64,000 nt of DNA from Paracoccus homiensis (GCF_900111675.1 NZ_FOHO01000005.1:1-64000), one strand, 5' to 3'; shown: positions 36,159 to 45,253, numbered from the stretch's first letter. Numbers and translations are program-made. Notes: a model not told the origin generated them from the sequence alone.

Positions 36159-37490
36159 TCAGACGGTATCGAGATACAGTTCGACGGTCTCTTCGTCGGA
36201 CAGTTCCGCCATGTAGTGAAGTTCTTGCCGCTTGGTCATCAGGTAGTTGTCGACCAGATGTTCGGGAAAGATGCGACGGATATCGGGGCATGTGTCAAAG
36301 GCCTCGATCGCGGCGCCCCAATCACCGGGCAATTGCGCAAGCTGCTGATCATAGGCGTTGCCCTTGAACGGGGCCGGGGCCTGAAGCTTGTCCTCGATCC
36401 CGTTCAGCGCCGCACCGAGAATGGCGGCGACGGTCAGATAGGGGTTCACATCGCCACCGGCCACGCGATGTTCGATCCGACGCGCCTTGGGGCCGGATGA
36501 CGGGATGCGGATCGCCGCCGTGCGGTTTTCATAGGCCCAGCCGATGCCGGTCGGCGCGTGGGCATTGGGGACAAGTCTATCGTAAGAATTTTCGTGCGGG
36601 GCAAACAGCAGCGTCGATCCCGGCATCGCCCTGAGACATCCTGCAACGGCATGGCGCAGCGCGTCGGTGCCCATTTCGCCACCATCATCAAAGATGTTGC
36701 GGCCATCCTTGGTCAGGATCGAAAAATGCATATGCATGCCGTTGCCGGGCCACGCCTCGTAGGGCTTCGCCATGAAGCTGGCCGCAAAGCCGTAATTGCG
36801 GGCGATCCCCTTGACCAGCATCTTGAACAGCCAGGTATCGTCGGCGGCTTTCAACGGATCGGCCTGATGCATCAGATTGATTTCGAACTGCCCCGGCCCG
36901 GCCTCGGAAATCGAGGTATCTGCGGGGATGTCCATCATCTCGCAGGCGTCATAAAGGGTGGTGAAGAACTGATCGAATGCGTCCAGCGCGCGCAATGACA
37001 GAACCTCGCCGCCGGTGCGGCGCTTGCCCGAACGCGGACTGGGCGGCACGCGCAGGGTTCGGCCGGAATCGTCGATCAGAAAGAACTCCAGCTCGGTCGC
37101 GACGACGGGCACCAGATCGGCGGCCTTGTAGCGATCGACGACGCGGGCCAGCGCCTGACGCGGATCCCCCTCATAGGGGCGGCCGTCGGGGTGGAACATC
37201 CACAGGGGTAACAGTCCGGTCGGCGCGTCCAGCCACGGCATCGGCAGAAAACCACGTTCGGTCGGCATCAGAAGACCGTCCGGGTCGCCGGATTCAAAGA
37301 CCAGCGGGCTGTTTTCGATATCCTCGCCCCAGATATCAAGATTGAGGACCGAGAACGGGAACTTGGTGCCCTCTTCCGACAGTTTCTGTGCAAAGCGCGC
37401 CGGAACGCGCTTGCCCCGGGCGACGCCGTTCAGATCGGCAGCGGCCACGCGGATCGTGCGCACATCGGGGTGCTCTCTCAGCCAGTCCAT
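36159..37490 (-). CDS. puuA: Glutamine synthetase-family enzyme, gamma-glutamylputrescine synthetase-like
   Basis: 443 residues. GS fold: metal Glu in VATELEFFLID and EAGPGQFEINL, the NGMHMHFSI loop, ENRTAAIRIPSSG, and RIEHRVAGGDVNPYL. This last segment and the short N-terminal domain (MDWLREHPDVRTIRVAAADL) are those of the PuuA-like branch that ligates glutamate to an amine, not of GlnA. It would act with the FAD oxidase type seen at 20604-21938. It is the last gene, 3 bp behind a polar amino-acid transporter. Confidence 0.87.
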   Translation of the reverse strand: MDWLREHPDVRTIRVAAADLNGVARGKRVPARFAQKLSEEGTKFPFSVLNLDIWGEDIENSPLVFESGDPDGLLMPTERGFLPMPWLDAPTGLLPLWMFHPDGRPYEGDPRQALARVVDRYKAADLVPVVATELEFFLIDDSGRTLRVPPSPRSGKRRTGGEVLSLRALDAFDQFFTTLYDACEMMDIPADTSISEAGPGQFEINLMHQADPLKAADDTWLFKMLVKGIARNYGFAASFMAKPYEAWPGNGMHMHFSILTKDGRNIFDDGGEMGTDALRHAVAGCLRAMPGSTLLFAPHENSYDRLVPNAHAPTGIGWAYENRTAAIRIPSSGPKARRIEHRVAGGDVNPYLTVAAILGAALNGIEDKLQAPAPFKGNAYDQQLAQLPGDWGAAIEAFDTCPDIRRIFPEHLVDNYLMTKRQELHYMAELSDEETVELYLDTV

Positions 37491-37493
37491 GTC

Positions 37494-38318
37494 TTATCTC
37501 ACAAGTTGCGGGCGATATCTCAGTTTCTTGACCGCGCCTGGAATGTGGCGGTTCAGGCGTCGGTTTGCGACGCCGAACAGCCCGATCAGCACCAATGTGC
37601 ACAGAATAAAGTAGCCCGCAACAATCGGATAGGCGACGAAGGGGTTAAAGGTCTTGTCGGCGAAATAGTTCGCGTAATACAGCGCATCGCCGCGCTGCTG
37701 GAACGCCGGAAAGCCCGAGAAATATACCAGCGTCGTCGCGTGGAACAGAAAGATCGCCTCATTGGTATAGGACGGCCATGCCAGCCGCAGCATCGTCGGC
37801 CAGACCACGCGGCGAAAGCGCGCCCAGCCCGTCAGACCATAGGCGTCGGCCGCCTCAAGATCGCCCTTGGGCACCGACATCAGCGCGCCGTGAAAGATCT
37901 GCGCCGAATAGGCGGCGGTGTTCAGGATCAGCACGATCAGCGCCCCGGCCCAGGCCTTTGTCAGCCAGCTGGTCGCGACGGTCAGGCCGAACAGCTCGAT
38001 CCCCGCGCGCGGCAGCAGGACCAGCGCCTCGTAGGCCAGAAAGAACTGGATGAACAGCGGGCTGCCGCGGAACAGGAAGATGAAGCCCTGCGCCGGCTTG
38101 CGCAGCCAGGCGTTGCCGCTGGCCTTGGCCAAGGCCAGCCCGGTCGCCAGGAAAAAGCCGATCAGCAGGGCACAGGCGGCGAAATAGATGTTCCAGATCA
38201 GACCCGAGCCGATCAGAACGAATTGCTGGCACAGATCGAAATCGCTGCGTGGCAGCAGGCGTTCGCCGATACCAAGGGACCGCAGCGCATAGGCGTAAAA
38301 GGTTTCCGCACAGGTCAT
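37494..38318 (-). CDS. Polar amino-acid ABC transporter permease (HisM/ArtM type)
   Basis: 274 residues. His/Glu/Gln/Arg/opine permease domain: FLFRGSPLFIQFFLAYEAL, AYSAQIFHGALMSVPKGDLE and AADAYGLTGWARFRRVVWP (EAA loop). Overlaps the paired permease gene by 4 bp. The solute is a polar amino acid or, given puuA next door, perhaps a glutamylated amine. Confidence 0.88.
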   Translation of the reverse strand: MTCAETFYAYALRSLGIGERLLPRSDFDLCQQFVLIGSGLIWNIYFAACALLIGFFLATGLALAKASGNAWLRKPAQGFIFLFRGSPLFIQFFLAYEALVLLPRAGIELFGLTVATSWLTKAWAGALIVLILNTAAYSAQIFHGALMSVPKGDLEAADAYGLTGWARFRRVVWPTMLRLAWPSYTNEAIFLFHATTLVYFSGFPAFQQRGDALYYANYFADKTFNPFVAYPIVAGYFILCTLVLIGLFGVANRRLNRHIPGAVKKLRYRPQLVR

Positions 38319-39193
38319 GCTGCCCCCTTGCGCAGGGCCTCGCCCGCCATGGTCGCCTGCCCGGCCGACAGCCGCCGGGTCAGGCGTGCGATCACCTTTT
38401 CAGACAGCCATGTCATCAGCAGATAGAACACAAGAATGCCCAGGAAGTAGTAAAGCCGCCAATCCGGATGCGGATAGCTGAAGGTCTGGGTCTTGGCACC
38501 GCCCAGATCGCGGGCCCAATAGACGATATCCTCGATGCCCAGCAGGAACAGCAGTGGCGTGGCCTTGATCAGGATCATCCACAGGTTCGACAGCCCCGGA
38601 ATCGCATAGGTCCACATCTGCGGGATCAGCACACGGCGGTTCACCTGACGCTGGCTCATGCCATAGGCCTCGGCGGTTTCCAGCTGTGCGCGCGGCACCG
38701 CCTGCATCGCCCCGTAAAGAACATTCGCGGCAAAGGCACCGAAGACGATGGCAAAGGCGATCACGGCAAGGCCAAAGCCATAGGCTTCGTGAACCCATTG
38801 CGGACTGGATGACAGCGGCATCTTGGCCGCCTGACAGACCAGAAATTCATTGCCCTGCCACGGCGATACCGGGTCGTCACACAGGACCCAATTGCGCGTC
38901 CACTCGATCCCCTGATCCAGCGCGATCGGAACGAACAAGAAAAAGACGATATCGGGAACGCCGCGCACCATGGCGGTATAGATCTTGCCGAACCAGCGCA
39001 GCGGCGCGACCCGCGACCGCGAGGCCATGGCCCCGCCAAAGCCGAACAACAACGCAATCGGCGCGGTAATGGCCAGCAGCAACAGCACCGTACCAAAGCT
39101 TGCATAGAACAGCAGGTGCTTTCCCGAGCTGAGATAGCACATAAGCCAGTTCAGCCCTTCAAGGGCTTTCGGATCGGCACATTGACTGAACAT
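38315..39193 (-). CDS. Polar amino-acid ABC transporter permease (HisQ/ArtQ type)
   Basis: 292 residues. Partner permease with MVRGVPDIVFFLFVPIALD, FGAFAANVLYGAMQAVPRAQ and ETAEAYGMSQRQVNRRVLIPQ as the EAA loop. An unusual insertion with several Cys (NWVLCDDP, WQGNEFLVCQAAK) lies in the middle periplasmic loop, facing the binding protein. Confidence 0.87.
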   Translation of the reverse strand: MFSQCADPKALEGLNWLMCYLSSGKHLLFYASFGTVLLLLAITAPIALLFGFGGAMASRSRVAPLRWFGKIYTAMVRGVPDIVFFLFVPIALDQGIEWTRNWVLCDDPVSPWQGNEFLVCQAAKMPLSSSPQWVHEAYGFGLAVIAFAIVFGAFAANVLYGAMQAVPRAQLETAEAYGMSQRQVNRRVLIPQMWTYAIPGLSNLWMILIKATPLLFLLGIEDIVYWARDLGGAKTQTFSYPHPDWRLYYFLGILVFYLLMTWLSEKVIARLTRRLSAGQATMAGEALRKGAA

Positions 39194-39245
39194 CGGGTCT
39201 TGTCCGCCCTGCCCGGATCACATCCGGACAGGGCCTTGTCCTGAT

Positions 39246-39971
39246 TTATTCAAAGACCTTGGCGTCTTCGCCAAACCATTTCTTGATCATCTCGTTGATG
39301 CTGCCATCGTCCTTCATCGACTGGATGGCTTCATCGAACTTCGCCTTCAGTTCGGTATCAGATTGGCGCATGCCGATGCCGATGCCACCGCCAAGCGCGA
39401 CCGGATCGGCCACGAAGGTCAGTTCACCGCCCGATTCCGCGACCGAAGGTGCAAGAAAATCCTTGTCGGCAAAGACGGCGTCGGCTTCGCCGTTCTTGAC
39501 GGCGGCGATGGTTTCATCACCGGTGGCGAATTCAAGCAGCGTCGCGCCGGTTTCGGCAACATGGCCTGCCTGAATGGTGCCGGTCTGCGCGGCGACCACG
39601 CCGTTTTCGATATCGGCATCTGCCGACAGCGCGACATAGGCGCTGTCTGCGGGCGGGGTGTAGTTCTGACTGAAGGCGATGACTTCTTCACGTTCGGGGG
39701 TAATGCTCATCCCGGCCAGGATGGTGTCGTAATTGCCGGACACGAGGTTCGGGATGATCGAATCCCAGTCATTCGTGACCCAGGTGCATTCCAGGCCGGC
39801 GCGCTTGCACAACTCGTCGCCCAATTCGCGTTCGTAGCCGTCAACCTCGCCATTGTCGTTGATGAAGTTGAACGGAGGATAGGCGCCCTCGGTGCCCAGA
39901 CGCACCGTGTCTGCCAGACCCATGCCGGCGGTCAGGGCCAGCGCGGCAGCGGAAAGAACCAGTTTCTTCAT
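39246..39971 (-). CDS. Polar amino-acid ABC transporter substrate-binding protein
   Basis: 241 residues. Signal peptide KLVLSAAALALTAGMGLA, then VRLGTEGAYPPFNFINDNGE and GYERELGDELCKRAGLEC, the standard SBP type-3 opening, and WDSIIPNLVSGNYDTILAGM. Closest in style to lysine/arginine/ornithine receptors, so basic amino acids or polyamine derivatives are plausible ligands. Confidence 0.9.
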   Translation of the reverse strand: MKKLVLSAAALALTAGMGLADTVRLGTEGAYPPFNFINDNGEVDGYERELGDELCKRAGLECTWVTNDWDSIIPNLVSGNYDTILAGMSITPEREEVIAFSQNYTPPADSAYVALSADADIENGVVAAQTGTIQAGHVAETGATLLEFATGDETIAAVKNGEADAVFADKDFLAPSVAESGGELTFVADPVALGGGIGIGMRQSDTELKAKFDEAIQSMKDDGSINEMIKKWFGEDAKVFE

Positions 39972-40006
39972 TCGGTATTCTCCTGTTGGATTTTTATTAT
40001 CTATCC

Positions 40007-40798
40007 TCAGGCGGCCATGGTCGCGCTGAGAAATTGTTGCAGACGTTCTGTCTGCGGGGCGCCGAAGATCCGGTCCGGCGGCCCCTCTTCACAGATCAGC
40101 CCCTGATGCAGGAACACGACATGATCGCTGACATCCGCGGCAAGGCGCATGTCATGCGTGACGATGATCATGGTGCGGTGTTCGGCGGCCAGATCCTTGA
40201 TGACCCTGACCACCTCTTGCTGCAATTCGGGGTCCAGCGCGCTGGTCGGTTCATCGAACAACAACGCCTTGGGCTGCATGCACAGCGCCCGCGCGATGGC
40301 GGCACGCTGTTGCTGGCCGCCCGACAGCTGGGCCGGCCAGGCGTCGCATTTGTCGCCGATGCCGACCTTAGAAAGCAGGTCGCGGGCGCGGGCCTCGACC
40401 TCGGCCCGGTTCTGGCCCAGCACGGTGACCGGCGCCTCCATCACGTTCTGCAGGATCGACATATGCGACCACAGATTGAACTGCTGGAACACCATCGACA
40501 GATTGGTGCGGAACCGGGTGACCTGGGCACGGTCGGCGGGATGGCGATCGCCACCCTGCCCGCGCCAGCGCACGGCCTCGCCATCGAACAGGATCTCGCC
40601 CGACTGACTGTTTTCCAGAAGGTTGCAGCAGCGCAGCAGGGTCGATTTGCCCGAACCGGAACTGCCGATCAGGCTGATGACATGGCCGCGCGGCGCGGTC
40701 ATCGACACGCCTTTCAGAACCTCAAGCTGGCCATAGGCCTTGTGCAGGTCCCTGATCTGGATCACCGGGGCGGCGCTATCGTTATTCGGATTGTTCAT
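40007..40798 (-). CDS. Polar amino-acid ABC transporter ATP-binding protein (HisP type)
   Basis: 263 residues. Walker [21 protein letters not shown], signature [15 protein letters not shown], Walker [17 protein letters not shown]-loop [11 protein letters not shown]. HisP-like insert [19 protein letters not shown]. Start at ATG 40798 (MNNPNND); an in-frame extension to 40876 would run into the purS hairpin. First gene of the ATPase-SBP-permease-permease-puuA unit. Confidence 0.9.
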   Translation of the reverse strand: MNNPNNDSAAPVIQIRDLHKAYGQLEVLKGVSMTAPRGHVISLIGSSGSGKSTLLRCCNLLENSQSGEILFDGEAVRWRGQGGDRHPADRAQVTRFRTNLSMVFQQFNLWSHMSILQNVMEAPVTVLGQNRAEVEARARDLLSKVGIGDKCDAWPAQLSGGQQQRAAIARALCMQPKALLFDEPTSALDPELQQEVVRVIKDLAAEHRTMIIVTHDMRLAADVSDHVVFLHQGLICEEGPPDRIFGAPQTERLQQFLSATMAA

Positions 40799-40834
40799 CG
40801 TCACATTGGGCGACAATTGCCCGCATTTTGCAAC

Positions 40835-40866
40835 GGCTTCCCGCGCCCGTTCCGGCGCGGAAAGCC
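40835..40866 (-). terminator. Hairpin after purS
   Basis: GGCTTCCCGCGCC-CGTTCC-GGCGCGGAAAGCC, 12 paired bases with one mismatch, 12 bp beyond the purS stop. It probably closes the purC-purS transcript before the ABC transporter unit; there is no T-run. Confidence 0.6.
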
Positions 40867-40878
40867 CCTGACGCAACG

Positions 40879-41118
40879 TCAGGCGATTTCGATGCTGTAT
40901 TTTTCAATCACGGTATTGGCCAGCAGGCCTTCGCACATCCGCGTCACTTCGGCCTTTGCGGCCTCGGCATCGGTCGCGTCCAGGTCAAGCTCGATCAGCT
41001 TGCCCTGACGGACACCGCCGACCCCCTTGTGGCCCAGGCCGCCCAGGGCGTGGCGGATCGCCTCGCCCTGCGGGTCCAGAACGCCGTCTTTCAGCATGAT
41101 GGTGACAAGAGCTTTCAT
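40879..41118 (-). CDS. purS: Phosphoribosylformylglycinamidine synthase subunit PurS
   Basis: 79 residues: MKALVTIMLKDGVLDPQGEA, AIRHALGGLGHKGVGGVRQG, KLIELDLDATDAE, and a final IEKYSIEIA. Small dimeric subunit that bridges PurL and PurQ. It starts 9 bp after purC. purQ, which usually comes next in this group, is not found downstream here. Confidence 0.95.
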   Translation of the reverse strand: MKALVTIMLKDGVLDPQGEAIRHALGGLGHKGVGGVRQGKLIELDLDATDAEAAKAEVTRMCEGLLANTVIEKYSIEIA

Positions 41119-41127
41119 GGCGGCCTC

Positions 41128-41889
41128 TCAGTTGATCGCGGTCGGTTTCAGGCTGGTCGTGTTGGCGGGCATCAGGCCCAACCGGCGGGCGACCTCGGTA
41201 TAGGCGTCGGTCAGATCGCCCAGATCGCGGCGGAACACGTCCTTGTCCAGCTTCTGACCGGTCTTGACGTCCCACAGCCGGCAGCTGTCGGGGCTGATCT
41301 CGTCGGCGACGATCAGGCGCATGAAATCGTTGTCCCAGACGCGCCCGATCTCGATCTTGAAATCGATCAGCTTGATGCCCGCGCCATAGAACACGCCCGA
41401 CAGGAAGTCGTTCACGCGCAGCGCCAGGCTGACGATGTCGTCCAGATCCTGCTGCGTGGCCCAGCCGAAGGCGATGATATATTCCTCGGAGACCATCGGA
41501 TCGCCCAGCTCGTCATTCTTGAAGCTGTATTCAACGATGGGACGGGGCAGCATCGTGCCCTCTTCCAGACCAAGGCGCTTGGACAGTGAACCGGCAGCGA
41601 AATTGCGCACGATCACTTCCAGCGGCACGATCTCGACCTGGCGGATCAGCTGTTCGCGCATGTTGATGCGGCGGATGAAGTGGTTCGGCACGCCGATATT
41701 CGTCAGGCCCTGCATGAAGAATTCGGACAGGCGGTTGTTCAGCACGCCCTTGCCCTCGATCGTCGCCTTCTTCTGCGCGTTGAAGGCGGTCGCATCGTCT
41801 TTGAAGTACTGAACCAGGGTCCCCGGTTCGGTGCCTTCATACAGGATCTTTGCTTTGCCTTCGTAGATTTTCTTGCGCCGCGGGGCCAT
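41128..41889 (-). CDS. purC: SAICAR synthetase
   Basis: 253 residues. Joins CAIR and aspartate with ATP in purine synthesis. [48 protein letters not shown] and [11 protein letters not shown] are diagnostic. ATG 41889 follows AAGGA at a good distance; a longer form from 41910 lacks a ribosome site. Confidence 0.96.
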   Translation of the reverse strand: MAPRRKKIYEGKAKILYEGTEPGTLVQYFKDDATAFNAQKKATIEGKGVLNNRLSEFFMQGLTNIGVPNHFIRRINMREQLIRQVEIVPLEVIVRNFAAGSLSKRLGLEEGTMLPRPIVEYSFKNDELGDPMVSEEYIIAFGWATQQDLDDIVSLALRVNDFLSGVFYGAGIKLIDFKIEIGRVWDNDFMRLIVADEISPDSCRLWDVKTGQKLDKDVFRRDLGDLTDAYTEVARRLGLMPANTTSLKPTAIN

Positions 41890-42015
41890 GGCTTCGCCGT
41901 CCTTCTGCATCTGACTGCATCGGGCCTTATCCCAGAAAGGGCCGCAGGGGCAATAAGGCTTGCGGCCAGGCGCGGCTATGGACTACCAAAAAGTAACCCT
42001 AACAGGAGGCCAAAG

Positions 42016-42333
42016 ATGACCACCTTTGACGATCGCGAGCGCGCCTATGAGGCCAAGTTTGCACATGATGAAGACCTGCGCTTCAAGGCCGAGGCGCGGC
42101 GCAACCGTTTGTTGGGCGAATGGGCGGCCGGGATTCTGGGCAAGCAGGGCGACGATGCCCGCGCCTATGCGATGACGGTGGTCACCTCGGATTTCGAAGA
42201 GCCGGGCGAAGAGGATGTCTATCGCAAGCTGGCCTCGGATCTGGAAGGCAAGGCCGATGCCGCCACCATCCGCGCCAAGATGGCCGAACTGCGCGACGTC
42301 GCCCGCGATCAGGTCATCAACGAGGCCGAGTGA
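42016..42333 (+). CDS. ATP synthase zeta subunit (DUF1476), F1-ATPase inhibitor
   Basis: 105 residues, all helical: TTFDDRERAYEAKFAHDEDL, FKAEARRNRLLGEWAAGILG, YAMTVVTSDFEEPGEEDVYR. This family is the zeta subunit described in Paracoccus denitrificans ATP synthase, whose N-terminal segment enters F1 and blocks ATP hydrolysis. The visible N-terminus fits that inhibitory region. CAGGAGG precedes the ATG. It stands alone, divergent from purC and far from any atp gene in view, and ends in a strong terminator. Confidence 0.9.
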   Translation: MTTFDDRERAYEAKFAHDEDLRFKAEARRNRLLGEWAAGILGKQGDDARAYAMTVVTSDFEEPGEEDVYRKLASDLEGKADAATIRAKMAELRDVARDQVINEAE

Positions 42334-42352
42334 TTGGCCCCTGACGACCGCG

Positions 42353-42377
42353 AAAGGGGCCACAGGGCCCCTTTTTT
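42353..42377 (+). terminator. Terminator of the zeta-subunit gene
   Basis: AAAGGGGC-CACAGG-GCCCCTTTTTT, a short GC stem with six T's. It touches the stop codon of the convergent MATE gene. Confidence 0.85.
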
Positions 42378-43714
42378 CATGCCCGATCGCCCGGTTGCGC
42401 CGCAATTTCGGCGCGGGAATAGCGCCGCGCCATGGTCACGCCACGCATCGCATTCAGGATCATCAGCGCGGCCCACAGACCGTGATTGCCCCAGAAAGGC
42501 GGCAGGATCACCACCGCCAGAACATAGACCGCCACCGATTGCAGCATCGCCACGCGCATGTCGCGGGTCAGGGTCGCCCCGATGAAGATGCCGTCGAACA
42601 TCCAGCTTGCGATCCCGATCAGCGGCGCGAACCCCATCCAGATCAGGTAGTTGCGCGCCTCGGACCGGACATCGGGCGCGGTGGTCAGCAGGTCGATGAT
42701 TGCCCCGCCCAACGCCCAGAACAGGACGCCCAGCAGCACCGCCCCCGCCACACCCCATTGCGAGGTCAGGATCGAGGCGCGGCGCACCTGCCCCGGATGT
42801 CGCGCGCCCACCGCCTGCCCCACAAGGCTTTCGGCGGCAAAGGCAAAACCATCCAGCGCGAAGGCCGTGATCGACAGGAACTGCACCAACACCTGATTGG
42901 CCGCCAGCGTCACATCGCCCTGCGCCGCGCCCAGAAACAGAAAGCTGGTAAAGCTGGCCTGCAACAGGACCGAGCGGATCATGATATCGCCATTGACCCG
43001 CATCATCCGGTTCAGCTTGTCCGCGGCAAACAACGTCGCCGCATTGCGGGCCGCGGCGATTGCCGCCCGCAGCGCGTGCCGCGCCAGATACAGGCCCAAC
43101 AACAGCCCGCCCCATTCCGCGATCAACGTGGCCCAGGCGACACCCGTGACCCCAAGACCAAGGCCCAGCACGAACAGGATATCCAGCCCGACATTCAACC
43201 CGTTCTGCAAGACCTGCAACGCCAGCACCGCGCGGGTCCGCTCGATCGCGATCAGCCATCCGGTGATGGCATAAAGCGCGATCGTGGCAGGTGCGCCCCA
43301 GATGCGGATGGTCAGGTAATCGCGGGCCAGCGCCTCGACCCCGGCCGAGGCGGGCGCGATGTTGAATGCGGCCCAGAATATGGGGATCTGCAACAGGATG
43401 AAGGCCAGCCCGGCGATACCGGCGATGGCCAGGCCGCGCAACAGATGCGCCCCGACCTCTGGGCCGTCACCCGCGCCGTGGCTTTGCGCCACCAGCCCGG
43501 ATGTTCCCATGCGCAGAAACCCGAAGATCCAGTAGACCGAGGTCAGGATCACCGCGCCAATCCCCACCGCGCCAATCGGCTCGGCCCGGCCAAGCTGACC
43601 GACGACACCGGTATCGACCAGCCCCAGCAGGGGAATGGTCGCATTCGACAGCACGATCGGCAGCGCGATGTTCAGCACCCGCCGATGGGTCAGTGGCACG
43701 GCCTGCCCCTGCAT
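42377..43714 (-). CDS. MATE-family efflux transporter (DinF-like)
   Basis: 445 residues, about 12 hydrophobic segments in two MatE halves. The opening RRVLNIALPIVLSNATIPLL followed by GLVDTGVVGQLG is that of the DinF branch. Exports drugs or metabolites with Na+ or H+. The substrate cannot be told. It shares its orientation with the two thioesterase genes upstream; the first is 4 bp away. Confidence 0.9.
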   Translation of the reverse strand: MQGQAVPLTHRRVLNIALPIVLSNATIPLLGLVDTGVVGQLGRAEPIGAVGIGAVILTSVYWIFGFLRMGTSGLVAQSHGAGDGPEVGAHLLRGLAIAGIAGLAFILLQIPIFWAAFNIAPASAGVEALARDYLTIRIWGAPATIALYAITGWLIAIERTRAVLALQVLQNGLNVGLDILFVLGLGLGVTGVAWATLIAEWGGLLLGLYLARHALRAAIAAARNAATLFAADKLNRMMRVNGDIMIRSVLLQASFTSFLFLGAAQGDVTLAANQVLVQFLSITAFALDGFAFAAESLVGQAVGARHPGQVRRASILTSQWGVAGAVLLGVLFWALGGAIIDLLTTAPDVRSEARNYLIWMGFAPLIGIASWMFDGIFIGATLTRDMRVAMLQSVAVYVLAVVILPPFWGNHGLWAALMILNAMRGVTMARRYSRAEIAAQPGDRA

Positions 43715-43718
43715 CGCC

Positions 43719-44222
43719 CTAGTTTTGCCGCATCAGGAAATGGCCGGTCGCCTGCGCCATCAGCTTGGTGCGGTTGTCCTGCCACGCCTCGACATGGACA
43801 CTGGCATAGCGCCGCCCCGAGCGCACGACGCGCGCCCGCGCATAGGCATCGCGCGGCAGCCCGCTGCGCAGATAATCGACCGTGAAATCAATGGTCTTAG
43901 GCAGGCGCGGCAGGCTGTCGGGAACGGCAACATCCGGCGCGATCCGCCCCGATTCCAGGTCCTCCCACAGGGCGGTCCAGGACAGTTCGATGATCGCGGT
44001 CATTTCCAGAAAGGCCGCCGTGACCCCGCCATGAATCGCGGGCAGCATCTGGTTGCCGATCAGTTTCCGGTCAAAGGGCAGAACAGCGGTCAGTTCATCC
44101 CCGCGCCGGTCGAACTGGATATTCAGCCAGTTCATGTAGGGCACGGCCGCCATCAACGCCTTCAGCGCCGAATCGCGGCGCTGCTTGATCTGGTCCAGCG
44201 GTTCGTTGCGGTTCATGGCCAT
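43719..44222 (-). CDS. PaaI-type hotdog thioesterase (1)
   Basis: 167 residues. Hotdog fold with LPAIHGGVTAAFLEMTAI (the HGG loop and the catalytic acid region) and IDFTVDYLRSGLPRDAYARA. Hydrolyses an acyl- or aryl-CoA. ATG 44222 or ATG 44216 may start it; the latter has AAGGGG at the better distance. Four bp after a second thioesterase gene. Confidence 0.83.
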   Translation of the reverse strand: MAMNRNEPLDQIKQRRDSALKALMAAVPYMNWLNIQFDRRGDELTAVLPFDRKLIGNQMLPAIHGGVTAAFLEMTAIIELSWTALWEDLESGRIAPDVAVPDSLPRLPKTIDFTVDYLRSGLPRDAYARARVVRSGRRYASVHVEAWQDNRTKLMAQATGHFLMRQN

Positions 44223-44226
44223 CCCC

Positions 44227-44673
44227 TTACCTTTCCACCGTGAAGGCACCGGTCGCCGAGGCCACCGGGTTGTCGCTGTCCTCGTCCAGCGCAACCGCCC
44301 GCACGAACGCCACGCTGCGCGTCATGTGATAGCACTCGGCCCGCGCGGTGATCCGCTGCCGCGGCGTCGCCGCCCGCATGTAGTCGATCCGCAAGTCTAT
44401 CGTCGCGGTCGAACGCGGTCGGATGCCATGCGCCATCACGGCCGCCCCGCAGGATGTATCCATCAGGGCCGACACGACCCCGCCATGAATGACGCCCGTG
44501 CGCGGATCGCCGACCAGATGTTCGGCCCAGGGCATCGAGATGACCGAACGCCCGTCACCCAGCGATTCGACCTTCATCTGCAACGCCAGCGCATGTGGCA
44601 TCGCCTCGATGAATTGCTGGGCAAGCCGCACGAAGTCGTCATCGCTCATATCGTCGGGTTTCCGATCCATCAT
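44227..44673 (-). CDS. PaaI-type hotdog thioesterase (2)
   Basis: 148 residues. TGVIHGGVVSALMDTSCGAAV (HGG loop with Asp in MDT, closer to the classical PaaI motif) and IDLRIDYMRAATPRQRITA. Start at ATG 44673, five bases after AGGAGG. Divergent from the MerR/fatty-acid oxidation unit, so a role in releasing CoA from oxidation intermediates is plausible. Confidence 0.85.
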   Translation of the reverse strand: MMDRKPDDMSDDDFVRLAQQFIEAMPHALALQMKVESLGDGRSVISMPWAEHLVGDPRTGVIHGGVVSALMDTSCGAAVMAHGIRPRSTATIDLRIDYMRAATPRQRITARAECYHMTRSVAFVRAVALDEDSDNPVASATGAFTVER

Positions 44674-44813
44674 CCGCGCCTCCTGTCCGGGGTTCATCAA
44701 AGGCTTATCCGGCGAAGGCCGCCCGCCTCAAGCATGATCTTGCCCCGCGATCCGGTTGAGAACCGCGCAGCGACGCGCTAGCCTTTTGTCTAGTCGAGTT
44801 CGAGGAGAGGCGT

Positions 44814-45194
44814 ATGCCCGACGATCAGCTGATCAGCTTCAAGGAAATGTGCGCAAGGTTCGACGTCACCCCGCGCACGTTGCGCTATTATGAATATATC
44901 GAACTGCTGACCCCGCATAAGGAAGGCCGCGCGCGCTTTTACGGTCCGCGCGAAATCGCCCGTATGACCCTGATTCTGCGGGGCCGCCGTTTCGGCTTTT
45001 CCCTCGAGGAACTGCGCCAATGGCTGCTGATCTACGAACAGAAGGGATCGCGCGAACAATACGAGGTCTGGCTGGATCTGGCCGCGCGGCAACTGGAAAA
45101 ACTGGACGAACAGATCCAGGATCTGCAATCGGCCCGCGATGAGTTGCAGGCCCTGCGCGAGACGACCGTGAAAGAGTTGAATGACATAGATTAA
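44814..45194 (+). CDS. MerR-family regulator (1)
   Basis: 126 residues. N-terminal MerR helix-turn-helix ISFKEMCARFDVTPRTLRYY with EYIELLTPHKEGRARFYGPR, then the dimerisation helix. No Cys pattern for metal sensing. Start after CGAGGAGAGG. It shares about half its residues with the second MerR gene 132 bp downstream (VTPRTLR, LTLILRG-type, RFGFSLE), so they are paralogues. Confidence 0.9.
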   Translation: MPDDQLISFKEMCARFDVTPRTLRYYEYIELLTPHKEGRARFYGPREIARMTLILRGRRFGFSLEELRQWLLIYEQKGSREQYEVWLDLAARQLEKLDEQIQDLQSARDELQALRETTVKELNDID

Positions 45195-45253
45195 TGGCGC
45201 AATGTGACGTGGCGGAAAGGCTTGGCAAAGCTTTCCGTGACGCCGCGTCTCGC

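Noticed and set aside
36080..36367. Plus-strand TTG frame with AAAGGAG in front, next to the recombinase remnant
   Set aside because: It soon runs into the antisense of puuA and shows no domain; possibly the truncated start of a lost gene, but not supportable as a CDS.
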